Positions 43,711 to 52,840 of a stretch of 64,000 nt of DNA are shown piece after piece. The stretch is from Shewanella sp. Arc9-LZ (GTDB taxonomy: Bacteria > Pseudomonadota > Gammaproteobacteria > Enterobacterales > Shewanellaceae): NCBI RefSeq assembly GCF_010092445.1, contig NZ_CP048031.1, positions 4,588,001 to 4,652,000 of the forward strand. Direction: 5' to 3'. Every line of letters begins with the position of its first letter. Within the stretch, counting starts at the first letter, position 1. The notes under the pieces are model-generated. The model saw only the letters and a program-made list of their open reading frames with translations, was not told where the DNA came from and did no database searches. The position numbers and the translations under genes are program-made.

Positions 43711-44574
43711 ATGATCCAAAGCATGACAGCCTACGCTCGTATCGAGCACAAAGCACAATGGGGCACCGCCTCATGGGAAATCCGTTCAGTCAACCAGCGC
43801 TACTTAGAAACCTACCTGCGCCTACCTGAGCAGTTTCGCAGCTTTGAACCTGTCTTACGCGACCGCTTACGTAAACGCCTTAATCGCGGCAAAATCGAAG
43901 TTAATTTACGTTATGAACTCGCCGACAACAGCAGTAATGAATTACAACTGAATCAAGATTTAGCCAAACAGCTATTAAGTGCAGCAAACTGGTTAAAACA
44001 AGAAGCCGGACAAGGCGAACTCAGCCTAACAGATATACTGCGCTGGCCTGGCGTGCTATCCGCAGCAGAGCAAGATATGGATAGTGTAGGTGCCGATTTA
44101 ATGATCGCGTTCGACAGTGCCATCGATCAGTTTATCGAAGCTCGCGGCCGTGAAGGTGAAGCGATTAAAGACATGCTACTGACCCGTTTAGACGGCGTAA
44201 TGGAGCAAGTGAAGGTTGTGCGTGAACACATGCCAACGGTAATGCAGTATCAACGAGACAAATTAACTAACCGCTTAGCCGATATTGCTGGTGAATTAGA
44301 CCCTGCCCGTATCGAGCAAGAAATGGTGTTATTAGCGCAAAAGCAAGATGTTGCCGAAGAAATGGACCGCCTTGAAGCTCACGTAGCTGAAGCTCGCCGC
44401 ATCCTTAAAAAAGGGGGCAGCGAAGGCCGCCGTCTAGACTTTATGATGCAAGAGTTTAACCGCGAATCAAATACCCTAGCCTCAAAATCAATCAGCGCAG
44501 AAATCACTTCTGCTGCAGTTGAATTAAAAGTATTGATTGAGCAAATGCGCGAGCAGATCCAAAACGTCGAGTAA
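43711..44574 (+). CDS. yicC: YicC family endoribonuclease
   Basis: The 287-residue protein has the YicC N-terminal domain (MIQSMTAYARIEHKAQWGT, SVNQRYLETYLRLPEQ) and the C-terminal DUF1732 region (GRRLDFMMQEFNRESNTLASKS). YicC/YloC proteins have been reported as endoribonucleases in other bacteria, and the charged C-terminal region is the conserved part. It is divergent from rph with about 180 bp between them, a common neighbour pair. Confidence 0.93.
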   Translation: MIQSMTAYARIEHKAQWGTASWEIRSVNQRYLETYLRLPEQFRSFEPVLRDRLRKRLNRGKIEVNLRYELADNSSNELQLNQDLAKQLLSAANWLKQEAGQGELSLTDILRWPGVLSAAEQDMDSVGADLMIAFDSAIDQFIEARGREGEAIKDMLLTRLDGVMEQVKVVREHMPTVMQYQRDKLTNRLADIAGELDPARIEQEMVLLAQKQDVAEEMDRLEAHVAEARRILKKGGSEGRRLDFMMQEFNRESNTLASKSISAEITSAAVELKVLIEQMREQIQNVE

Positions 44575-44600
44575 GCTTAAAGCTTGGATGTAGTAACATT

Positions 44601-44630
44601 AAGCCCAGCATTTGCTGGGCTTAATTTTTT
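44601..44630 (+). terminator. yicC terminator
   Basis: AAGCCCAGCA pairs perfectly with TGCTGGGCTT over a two-base loop, followed by a T-rich tail. Confidence 0.88.
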
Positions 44631-44904
44631 GGATTTTAGGTTTGGATTTTTCAGCCAACACTGAATATGTTAATGAGTAAACAGCTCAGGCTTACACGCT
44701 GCAACCGTTAAAATACAATTTATGCGCTATAACCGTTAAGGTGAGATTTACACGTTAAAGCGTGTGAAAAATATCAACATTCTCTCGCCGTCATTTATAG
44801 AGACCTATCATAAACAGCGAGATGTACACTACTATAAAATTCGACCTACAATGGCACTTATCCTCGTGTTTTAATTTGTTTACCCATTTAATATAGGGCG
44901 CTTA
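44631..44904. other. Upstream region of the YcaQ-like gene
   Basis: Nothing coding is seen. AACCGTTAA occurs twice (near 44702 and 44731), and a small hairpin ACACG/CGTGT lies at about 44748-44765. Neither has a recognised function. Confidence 0.4.
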
Positions 44905-46113
44905 ATGACCAATCCCTACTCAGCTAAACAGTGGCTCCAACTCAATATGCAACAACAAGGTTTATTACAGCCTTTGGAGTCATTGCCAAAGCTTATCCAG
45001 CAATTAAGTTATGTGCAAATTGACTCTATTAATGTGGTCGAACGCGCGCATCATCATGTATTACACAGTCGTCTGCCCGAATATTCTGCCACCATGTTAG
45101 ATGCAGCAATGAGCGATAAAACCGTGTTTGAGTACTGGTCCCATGCGGCTGCTTATCTGCCTATTGAAGATTACCGTTTTAGCCTGTATCGCAAACAGCA
45201 ATTACAACAAGGTGGTAAGCATTGGTTTGAACCCGAACATAAAGTCATGCGTGAAGTTAAAGCCCGTATTAGTGCCGAAGGTCCATTAAAAGCCAGTCAG
45301 TTCACCCATGAATCAGACACTAAAAATGGCACTTGGTGGGATTGGAAACCAGCTAAAAAAGCGCTTGAGCAGTTGTTTATGCAAGGCGAGTTAATGGTTG
45401 CTAGGCGCGACAAGTTTCAAAAAGTGTACGACTTAACCGAGCGAGTACTACCCAAGCATACCGACACCACAGTGCCTAGCGATACAGAATTTGCCCAACA
45501 CTTGATTCAGCGTTATTTATCGGCGCATGGTTTTGGTAATTTGCAGCAAATACAATATTTACGCAAAGGACTTAAACCGCTACTCAGCCAAACCTTAGCG
45601 CAACTGTGCGAACAAGGTGATATCGCCAGCTTTACTGACTCCAGTTCCAATACACAACACGTTTACTTCTACCAACCTACGCTCACCTTGCCCACTGCTA
45701 TTCCCAATAAAGTCTGGCTACTTAATCCGTTTGATAATTTAGTCATTCAACGCCAAAAGCTTAGGCAATGGTTTGGGTTTGATTACCAAATAGAAGTGTA
45801 TGTGCCTGAGGCTAAACGCCAATTCGGTTACTATTCACTGCCCATTCTATGGCGTGACGGTTTTGTTGGCCGCGTGGATGTAAAAGCCGACCGTAAAAAC
45901 CAATGTTTGTTACTGCAAAACCTGCACATTGAAACGAGCACATTGACGAACCAACATGATGAATTAAATGACAAAACACATTTTGTTGCTGCGTTAATCG
46001 AGGCCATTGATCACTACTGCACATTCAACCACTGCCAGCGTTGGCAGCTAATACAATGTAACGATAAAACGATTGCCAAAATGTTACTCAAAGCAAGTCA
46101 ACAGAGTAGTTAA
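44905..46113 (+). CDS. YcaQ family winged-helix DNA glycosylase
   Basis: The 402-residue product matches the crosslink-repair DNA glycosylase family YcaQ/AlkX (former DUF1006) along its length. It shows the N-terminal LSYVQIDSINVVERAHHHVLHSRLP-type region, the FEYWSHAAAYLPIEDYRF stretch and the C-terminal LLNPFDNLVIQR. In Escherichia coli YcaQ unhooks interstrand DNA crosslinks. The catalytic QxD region corresponds to VQIDS here. It is a single gene with an upstream promoter region and no operon partner. Confidence 0.88.
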   Translation: MTNPYSAKQWLQLNMQQQGLLQPLESLPKLIQQLSYVQIDSINVVERAHHHVLHSRLPEYSATMLDAAMSDKTVFEYWSHAAAYLPIEDYRFSLYRKQQLQQGGKHWFEPEHKVMREVKARISAEGPLKASQFTHESDTKNGTWWDWKPAKKALEQLFMQGELMVARRDKFQKVYDLTERVLPKHTDTTVPSDTEFAQHLIQRYLSAHGFGNLQQIQYLRKGLKPLLSQTLAQLCEQGDIASFTDSSSNTQHVYFYQPTLTLPTAIPNKVWLLNPFDNLVIQRQKLRQWFGFDYQIEVYVPEAKRQFGYYSLPILWRDGFVGRVDVKADRKNQCLLLQNLHIETSTLTNQHDELNDKTHFVAALIEAIDHYCTFNHCQRWQLIQCNDKTIAKMLLKASQQSS

Positions 46114-46236
46114 CTGCATACTCTGTACTTCGAATACAGCTCCCTTCCCCTACAAAAGTGACGCAACACAATATATGCAGCGGTATGTAATGTTGTTCAC
46201 GTTTTAAACATTTATTATCACACCCAATTCAATAGC

Positions 46237-46250
46237 TTGAGTTACGTCAC
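46237..46250. promoter_or_regulatory. CRP/FNR-like dyad upstream of the Dcu transporter
   Basis: TTGA-GTTACG-TCAC is a symmetrical TGA-N6-TCA core about 90 bp before the start codon, resembling CRP and FNR sites at roughly seven of ten positions. Control by oxygen or cAMP would fit a C4-dicarboxylate carrier. Confidence 0.35.
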
Positions 46251-46334
46251 TAACCCCAAAGATGTAGTGGGATACCTTCAAAAGGCTAAAAATAATAACA
46301 ACCTACATAAAAACCTACGCGGGGAGAAAACACG

Positions 46335-47651
46335 ATGTTTTATATACACATGCTGCTGTTATTAGCGGTGATATTTGTTGGTATTCGCCATGGCGGTATC
46401 GCCTTTGGTTTATTGGGCGGGTTAGGTGTTTCGGTACTCGCATTTGTATTTGGCGTTGCACCAGGTGCGCCACCTATCAGTGTAATGTTAATTATTCTAG
46501 CCGTAGTGGCGGCTTCGGCGACGTTAGAGGCCACTGGCGGCTTAAAGCTGTTAGTAAAGTTTGCTGAAAAACTATTACGTAAACATCCTGAGCATATCGT
46601 CTTTTTAGGCCCGCTATGTACCTATTCATTAACCGTTCTGGTTGGTACGGGTCATTCTGTTTATCCCCTTCTTCCTGTAATTTACGATGTGGCGTACAAA
46701 AAAGGCATCCGCCCAGAACGTCCATTAGCCATGGCAACTGTAGCATCACAAATGGGTATTACTGCCAGTCCAATTGCAGCAGCAGCAGCAGTTGTACTTG
46801 CCACTGCTGTTGATAATAATCTAGATATTAACTTACTTGATGTACTCATGGTGACCATTCCCGCCACACTAACAGGCTTACTAGTAGCGTGTACCTGGAG
46901 CTTAAAGCGCGGTAAAGATTTAGATAAAGATGAAGAGTTTCAGGCACGTTTAACAGATGATGAGTTTCGTGAAGCATTAACCGACCCAAAAGCAGATGAG
47001 GTGCAAACACCCCAGGCCGAATCGACAGCAAAGAAAGGCTTAACAGTATTTTTACTGGGCATATTTGCCGTTATCATGGTGGCGATGTTTAGTAAGCAAA
47101 TACTACCTGCTGGCGTCAGCATGTCGGTAGCGATTCAGTTTATGATGCTGTCAGTCGGTGGAGTAATTTTACTCGCCACCAATATCTCCCCGAAAAAAAT
47201 TGTCACCAGTAACGTGTTTACCGCCGGTATGACTGCGGTCATTATCATTTTTGGTATTGCATGGATGAGTGACACCATTATTGAGCACCATAAAACCTAT
47301 TTAGTGAGTGCGGTAAGCGACATTGTCAGCGTGTATCCATGGACATTTGCTATCGCGATGTTTGTGTCGTCTATCTTCTTAAAAAGTCAGGCTGCGGTAT
47401 TAACCATTATGTTGCCATTAGGGTATTCACTCGGTATTCCAGCACCAGTATTAATTGGTGTACTGCCAGCGTGTTATGCCTACTTCTTCTTCCCATTCTA
47501 CCCAAGCGATTTAGCGGCAATTAGTTTTGATAGAACCGGCACCACCCACATTGGTAAATATGTACTCAACCACAGCTTTATTATTCCAGGCTTTATTGGC
47601 GTAGTAACCGCAACATTTGTGGGTTACTTTATATCGATGGCTATTAACTAG
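46335..47651 (+). CDS. Anaerobic C4-dicarboxylate transporter of the Dcu family
   Basis: Dcu carriers exchange fumarate, aspartate or malate for succinate during fumarate respiration. The 438-residue protein has about ten to twelve membrane helices. It shows the family signatures GIRHGGIAFGLLGGLG, TGHSVYPLLPVIYDVAYKKGIRPERPLA and QMGITASPIAAA. The charged cytoplasmic loop after residue 190 (KRGKDLDKDEEFQARL) is typical of DcuB rather than DcuA. A GGGGAG Shine-Dalgarno precedes the ATG. The distinction between DcuA and DcuB is not certain. Confidence 0.9.
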   Translation: MFYIHMLLLLAVIFVGIRHGGIAFGLLGGLGVSVLAFVFGVAPGAPPISVMLIILAVVAASATLEATGGLKLLVKFAEKLLRKHPEHIVFLGPLCTYSLTVLVGTGHSVYPLLPVIYDVAYKKGIRPERPLAMATVASQMGITASPIAAAAAVVLATAVDNNLDINLLDVLMVTIPATLTGLLVACTWSLKRGKDLDKDEEFQARLTDDEFREALTDPKADEVQTPQAESTAKKGLTVFLLGIFAVIMVAMFSKQILPAGVSMSVAIQFMMLSVGGVILLATNISPKKIVTSNVFTAGMTAVIIIFGIAWMSDTIIEHHKTYLVSAVSDIVSVYPWTFAIAMFVSSIFLKSQAAVLTIMLPLGYSLGIPAPVLIGVLPACYAYFFFPFYPSDLAAISFDRTGTTHIGKYVLNHSFIIPGFIGVVTATFVGYFISMAIN

Positions 47652-47738
47652 CCCTAGCTAGCGCTTTGGCTTTGAGCTAAGAACTAAAGTGATAAACCGC
47701 TAGTGAATTGACCCAAATAAGTTACTAGCATCAATAAG

Positions 47739-47768
47739 AATGGCAGCCAAAGTGGCTGCCATTTTTGT
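47739..47768 (+). terminator. Terminator after the Dcu transporter
   Basis: AATGGCAGCCA pairs perfectly with TGGCTGCCATT around a short loop, followed by TTT. Confidence 0.85.
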
Positions 47769-48063
47769 GTTTAATCATTGAGAACCTAAAGACCGATGAA
47801 CTAAAAACGAAGACCTAGAAAACTACAATTATCTGATGAGTTATCGACAGGTTCATGGGTTAATCCGCCCACCATATCGCCATCTGCAACACGCAAAAAT
47901 CCATCCATGAGACTTGGAGAAAAGATCTTGTCTGATCAATCGCAAAAGCGAAAATATCTAGGCTAGAACAAGTCTGCTTCAAAGCAATACTGAATTTAAT
48001 GTCAAACATCCCCACAAAAGTTGAGCCGTTGAGTATTAGTTTGCATCAAAAACGCTGAAAATG
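47769..48063. other. Left edge of accessory region with a possible gene fragment
   Basis: No complete gene is seen. On the minus strand 47801-47908 encodes 35 codons beginning MDGFLRVADGDMVGG and ending in FLGLRF, with more coding-like codons than its surroundings. A stop lies just upstream in frame. It may be the tail of a broken gene, but no family is recognised. Confidence 0.3.
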
Positions 48064-48540
48064 TCATTTATCACTTTGAATATAAATAGGATTGTCATAT
48101 TCGGTCTTGTTATTTATATACTTACAAAAACCGCCTGTCGTATTTTGTGTTTCAAACTCTAAAAAATGAGGTTTTACAGACTCACTTTTATCACTTGGAA
48201 TAACATAATATGAACTAATTGATTTTATTGGTGAATATATCTTATCTTCATATTTGAAGATGACATACTCCAAATATTCCGCACTACTCACTCCTGTTTC
48301 AAAGTACCCCCTAATTACTGGAACTCTGTAATCTATTCCTTCGCACCTAGCATGTATAACAGCAATTAACTGTAAGTCATTTGACGCCTGACGGTTTATA
48401 ATTACTTCAGCAGCACCTTCAGAGGGAGAATATAACAAATACTCTTGATCAGTCCACTCAGATAATCTGAACTCATTTGCATTTAGTGAAAATGAAGTTA
48501 AAAATACTATAAAAAAATAAAAGCCTTTATTAAAAAACAT
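48064..48540 (-). CDS. Small secreted protein overlapping the GH19 gene (possible immunity protein)
   Basis: The 158-residue protein is not recognised. A hydrophobic signal peptide (FFIVFLTSFSLNANEF; cleavage near residue 22) sends it to the periplasm. The mature part appears to be mainly beta strand and has two cysteines (ARCEG and GGFCKY) that could form a disulfide. Its start lies inside the last 11 bases of the GH19 lysozyme-like gene, so the two are translationally coupled. A periplasmic partner coupled to a peptidoglycan hydrolase is what an immunity protein would look like. That function is inferred from context. Codon use is markedly A/T-rich. Confidence 0.75.
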   Translation of the reverse strand: MFFNKGFYFFIVFLTSFSLNANEFRLSEWTDQEYLLYSPSEGAAEVIINRQASNDLQLIAVIHARCEGIDYRVPVIRGYFETGVSSAEYLEYVIFKYEDKIYSPIKSISSYYVIPSDKSESVKPHFLEFETQNTTGGFCKYINNKTEYDNPIYIQSDK

Positions 48541-49261
48541 CTTTAAATACCTTTCTTCTTAATAAATCAGTTAAATTATCATGACGTTTATTGTAACTTG
48601 TTGTCTTACTATTAATGACTTTAGTAATACTATCCGTAACCATTCGACTTTCCCCTATATCTGCTTTTCTATAAAGCTGATGTTCCAGCCAGAATATTAG
48701 AGCAGATCTTACTGCAAATTTGGGTTGTAGTAATAAATCGGGGGTTGCGACAAAATCGACACTTGCACTCCACAAGTTATTATGCTTTGTTTTCATTGAA
48801 ATATAATTTGATTTCCCGGTTAATTGAAGCATACCTCTACCTCTATATTTCCAGCCGTCACCAGACTCTACACTGCCATTACCCATTCGATTCGCATATG
48901 CATGATTTGCAATAGCTTCGATATCCGCTTTTTTATTAGTAGCCTTGTTATATGCGTGATCTTTTGCATCAGAAGGAGTTCGTCCATAATGTGAGAATAT
49001 AGATATCAAAGCCATTTCGTTGTAATTAAGATTCTCCTCTAAGTTGAATTTACCTCCAACTTCATGCATTACTTGAGCGATAAAGTGACACATTCTTAAT
49101 TCTGTATTAAGTTGACACTTATTAACGTTATAATTCAACTCTTCAGCCACTTCACTTAATAGTTTATCGCTCACATTGTGTTCGCTTTTCCAAATAGCTC
49201 TAAGGTGCGATAAACTCAGAGTTTGATTTTCAACTCTATTTGAAGACTTATATATAGACAT
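48530..49261 (-). CDS. GH19-family lysozyme/chitinase-like hydrolase
   Basis: The 243-residue product resembles glycoside hydrolase family 19 endolysins and muramidases. The catalytic-helix region FIAQVMHEVGGKFNLEENLNY puts candidate acids at E67 and E75/E76. The signature WKYRGRGMLQLTGKSNY (about 137-153) forms the substrate cleft. There is no signal peptide or membrane helix, so it stays in the cytoplasm unless a secretion system or lysis exports it. GH19 domains occur as phage endolysins and as type VI secretion effectors. No phage genes flank it. The start follows AAGGA by seven bases; an ATG one codon earlier is possible. Confidence 0.85.
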   Translation of the reverse strand: MSIYKSSNRVENQTLSLSHLRAIWKSEHNVSDKLLSEVAEELNYNVNKCQLNTELRMCHFIAQVMHEVGGKFNLEENLNYNEMALISIFSHYGRTPSDAKDHAYNKATNKKADIEAIANHAYANRMGNGSVESGDGWKYRGRGMLQLTGKSNYISMKTKHNNLWSASVDFVATPDLLLQPKFAVRSALIFWLEHQLYRKADIGESRMVTDSITKVINSKTTSYNKRHDNLTDLLRRKVFKDVF

Positions 49262-49569
49262 CATCAATTCCTTTTGTACTAACTATTTACATATAATTTG
49301 TAAACCCACTTTAATTTAAATAGGATACGACAGGATTACATTTGAGTATATAATCTTCAATAATGACGAAGCATTCCTGAATACACCCCAAATAATAACC
49401 CCCAAATATCTTCACTCTAAAGTTAATACGACTTAAATACTATTGAAGTTATTAATACGAAATATCCCAATTATCAACATGTTTCCTAAAACGATACACC
49501 GTAAACTCATCCATGGAGCTTGACGAAAACATCCTATTTTCAACGGCAGAAGAGGACGATAAGGTTAGC
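49262..49569. other. A/T-rich upstream region of the GH19 gene with an inverted repeat
   Basis: TTTACA (49286-49291) and TGTAAA (49299-49304) form a 6-bp dyad with a 7-bp A/T spacer about 25 bp upstream of the GH19 start codon. It may be an operator or part of the promoter. No gene is seen in the remaining 250 bp up to the helicase stop. Confidence 0.4.
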
Positions 49570-52500
49570 TTATCCTACTGCTAATTTTGCTGCTTCATGC
49601 CACATAGCGTCCGGCATAGGCGTCATTAACTTCCAGGTTATATTCATCGGTTGTGAACCGGAGTGTTTAACATATTTCACAAGACCAAAATTGACAAAAC
49701 CCATGGTGCGGCCGTTTTCATCTTTTGCTTGCTCGCGCACAAACAAAATCAATTTACGGCCCTCTTTTTCATGCTCTATATAGCCCAAGCCTCTACCATA
49801 TTCGGGTCTTGCGCTATTTTGAGATTGCCAATGGAATAGCGACTCATTGATCGCGTAATCATGGTACATGGTGGTTGGTGAAAATTGTTTGACTGACTTT
49901 TTCAAGGTCACAAACAGTAATTCAACATTAAGCGCTTTAAGGACTAAAACGCCTTCTCTTGCGGTTGATTTTCTGTCAAAAGAACTTGCGCCACTAGCAG
50001 CGAGTATTTGCTCCCTGGTATATCTTGAATGCACTTTTAAAGAAGATATTGCAGCGATATGCATTTCAAGTTCATTATGATGTATACGCTCAATAAGTAA
50101 CGATATGACATCGAGGAGTTCAGCTCGTAATTTAGCATGTCTCAAAGCTGCTACACTTTGTGTAAGGCTGGCAAAACCTAGCTCGGCACCCGACTTATCC
50201 CAAAAGTTATAATGGCACGCTAATGCAAATTGGCGCTGAGTTGCATTGGTATCGTCGAAGCTGAAATTATCGATAATTAGCTGCTTTAAAAACTGTAAAT
50301 ATGAGATAGAACTGCAAGCGAACAAATGATTATTTATCGCGCGATAGTAGGCTTTAGCCAGACTCGTATCTAAATTTGGCTCATTTATTTGATTTCTATT
50401 TGCGCTCTCAACGAGTTCTAGCCAACTCATTTTTAGCTTATAAATATCTTCTAAATTAACATTTGGGTTAAAACGTAAAAAATTAACCAAGCTTAAGGTA
50501 AGCGTACTTTGGTGCTCGAAATTATTGATCAGCTGTCGCAACCTGCTAACATTCATGGTTGCACGGCTAATATTTCGTAAAATCATTGCCTGAGTCTGTT
50601 CTTCTAACTCGATTCGACAACCTAATGGCAAATGAGGAAAGTCATTGGTTATCTCATCTTTAATCGATTGATTCGTTTTACCAACCAGCGCGCGAAACTT
50701 TTGTGAAAAGTCATATTCATCACGGGAGTTACCGACAAAATCCAATACGGTACAACACTGTTTGTTATCAGTTAATCGTAGTCCTCGCCCTAGCTGCTGT
50801 AAAAAAATGGTTAAGCTTTCGGTTGGACGTAAAAACAATAATGTATCAACGTCTGGAATATCGACACCTTCATTAAAAATATCCACCACACACAAAATGT
50901 GTACATGACCGCTGATTAAACTCTGGCGTTTTTGTTGCCGCTCATGACTATTATCACTGGTGAGCACATCCGCACTAATACCGGCTAAGTTGAACTTCTT
51001 CGCCATGTATTCTGCATGTTCTTTGCTGACACAAAACGCCAAAGCTTTTATCTGACCAATGTCAGTGACCGTGTCATTAAGGCTTCTAATAATGCGCTCA
51101 ACTCTTTGTTCATTATGAGTATATAAATGACTTAGCTCTGCAATATCATATCGCCCTTGATGCCATTTAATTTTGCGAAGGTCGGTATCATCATCAATAG
51201 CAAAGTATTGGAAAGGACATAAATAGCGCTGATTGATTGCTTCGGGCAAACGAATTTCTGCAGCTATTACCCCACAAAAGTCATCCAGAATGTTTTGCCC
51301 ATCATGACGCTCTGGCGTGGCTGTTAACCCCAATAAAATCTTGGGTGAGAAATGCGCTAATAATCCTCGATAACTACTGGCTGCAATGTGATGAACTTCA
51401 TCTATCACAATATAATCATAAAAATCAGTGGTGAGCGATAAGCTTGATAATTGCAGGTTTAAGCTTTGTATCGAAGCAAACAAGTGCCGGTAGCTATTAG
51501 GCTTGTGCTCAGCAACCCACAATTCACCAAACTGATTATTCTTCAATACACCACGGTACGCAGACAATGCTTGCTTAAGAATTTCTTGTCGATGAGCCAC
51601 GAATAAGAAATTAGCTACTGGATGCAGTTTATAAAAACGGGCAAAATCAAACGCTGAAATAAGCGTTTTACCAGTGCCCGTAGCTGCAACTACTAGATTT
51701 TTATACCGCTGATGAATACTACGCTCAACATTTAACTGCTCAAGAATCTCTCGCTGATGTGCAAAAGGTTTTATATCAAAATGAAAGGTACTGCTTTCGC
51801 TATAGCTACCTTTAGCCTCACGCAATGCTTCATGAAGTTTGTTTTTAGCTTCAATATTGCCATCAAATAATTCAAATTCACTCGATTGCCAATATGACTC
51901 AAAGGTGTTGAGGGATTTATCGATTATGTGAGGAATTTCTTGAGTGGTTATTTTTAAATTCCATTCAAGACCACTGGTCAACGCAGAATGCGATAAATTC
52001 GATGACCCAATATAACCGGTATGAAATCCTGTATTGCGCAAAAACAAATAAGATTTCGCATGCAGGCGCTCGCGCTTGGTGTTGTAACTCAATTTAACTT
52101 CGGTGTTAGGTAGGCTCGCTAAAAACTCGACCGCTTTAGCATCTGTTGCCCCCATATAAGATGTCGTGATGATCCGCAGGGTTTTGCCACTTCTAGTGAA
52201 TTCTTCAAGCTCATTTTTAAAAATCCGAATGCCAGCCCACTTAATAAAAGACACTAACCAATAAATTTTATCTGCTGAGCGGATCTCACGCTTTAACTCT
52301 GTGTCTAAAGAAATTCCGGCGTTGCTACCACAAAAAAGTTCGCTTTGGCTTAATCCTGTTAGCGGATAAATGGCTTTAGTAAACGCAGGAAAGTCCGTCG
52401 ATATGGGATTTTTTTTATCAAATAGCGCTGTTAATATACGGCCTTTACTATCGAGTAAGTTTTCAGTGATCAATTGATCATCTTGAACATGATCTTTCAA

Positions 52501-52725
52501 CCACAACACTAACTTATTTGCCAAACCGATTTGCTCAGTGAGTTGATTGTCTCCGCTAGGGATTGCACCAATGGCACTCTCCATTATCTTGGTCAAAAAC
52601 CTCGATAGCCAAACACTGGCCTCAGCGCTTTCTAATGGCCGCTCACCTAAATAGAACACATCACGATTGATGCTTTTATCTATTAGTTGAGTAATAAGCT
52701 TTTCATAAATACCAACTTGTTCCAT
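49570..52725 (-). CDS. Phospholipase-D-like nuclease / SF2 helicase fusion with DUF3427-type C-terminus
   Basis: The protein has about 1,050 residues from the ATG at 52725. A phospholipase-D-like domain comes first, with the HKD-type motif beginning LHAKSYLF (H231 and K233 counted from a TTG nine codons upstream) and GSSNLS after it. An SF2 helicase follows: P-loop ATGTGKT near 357-363, DEVHH near 451-455, GLTATPER near 475 and QLGRGLRL. The C-terminal third resembles DUF3427 (YEYGRGLGYIEHE-like, KEGRKLILFVRE). Proteins of this build are often found in defence loci. The start was chosen because AAGG lies upstream of the ATG. Confidence 0.88.
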   Translation of the reverse strand: MEQVGIYEKLITQLIDKSINRDVFYLGERPLESAEASVWLSRFLTKIMESAIGAIPSGDNQLTEQIGLANKLVLWLKDHVQDDQLITENLLDSKGRILTALFDKKNPISTDFPAFTKAIYPLTGLSQSELFCGSNAGISLDTELKREIRSADKIYWLVSFIKWAGIRIFKNELEEFTRSGKTLRIITTSYMGATDAKAVEFLASLPNTEVKLSYNTKRERLHAKSYLFLRNTGFHTGYIGSSNLSHSALTSGLEWNLKITTQEIPHIIDKSLNTFESYWQSSEFELFDGNIEAKNKLHEALREAKGSYSESSTFHFDIKPFAHQREILEQLNVERSIHQRYKNLVVAATGTGKTLISAFDFARFYKLHPVANFLFVAHRQEILKQALSAYRGVLKNNQFGELWVAEHKPNSYRHLFASIQSLNLQLSSLSLTTDFYDYIVIDEVHHIAASSYRGLLAHFSPKILLGLTATPERHDGQNILDDFCGVIAAEIRLPEAINQRYLCPFQYFAIDDDTDLRKIKWHQGRYDIAELSHLYTHNEQRVERIIRSLNDTVTDIGQIKALAFCVSKEHAEYMAKKFNLAGISADVLTSDNSHERQQKRQSLISGHVHILCVVDIFNEGVDIPDVDTLLFLRPTESLTIFLQQLGRGLRLTDNKQCCTVLDFVGNSRDEYDFSQKFRALVGKTNQSIKDEITNDFPHLPLGCRIELEEQTQAMILRNISRATMNVSRLRQLINNFEHQSTLTLSLVNFLRFNPNVNLEDIYKLKMSWLELVESANRNQINEPNLDTSLAKAYYRAINNHLFACSSISYLQFLKQLIIDNFSFDDTNATQRQFALACHYNFWDKSGAELGFASLTQSVAALRHAKLRAELLDVISLLIERIHHNELEMHIAAISSLKVHSRYTREQILAASGASSFDRKSTAREGVLVLKALNVELLFVTLKKSVKQFSPTTMYHDYAINESLFHWQSQNSARPEYGRGLGYIEHEKEGRKLILFVREQAKDENGRTMGFVNFGLVKYVKHSGSQPMNITWKLMTPMPDAMWHEAAKLAVG

Positions 52726-52840
52726 GTCAGATAGGCCTTTTGAAAGTGACAACGCTAAGAATATACCATAGCAATAAGAGCATATTACGACTAAGAATAA
52801 TATTATTTATCAATAAAATGCTTACAGAACAACGATTAAA

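Noticed and set aside
46492..47122. Several minus-strand frames inside the Dcu transporter
   Set aside because: They are antisense to a membrane-protein gene with full family signatures, and have composition expected from complementing hydrophobic codons.
48530..49261. Prophage lysis cassette
   Set aside because: No holin, spanin, terminase, capsid, tail or integrase gene is visible around the GH19 gene.
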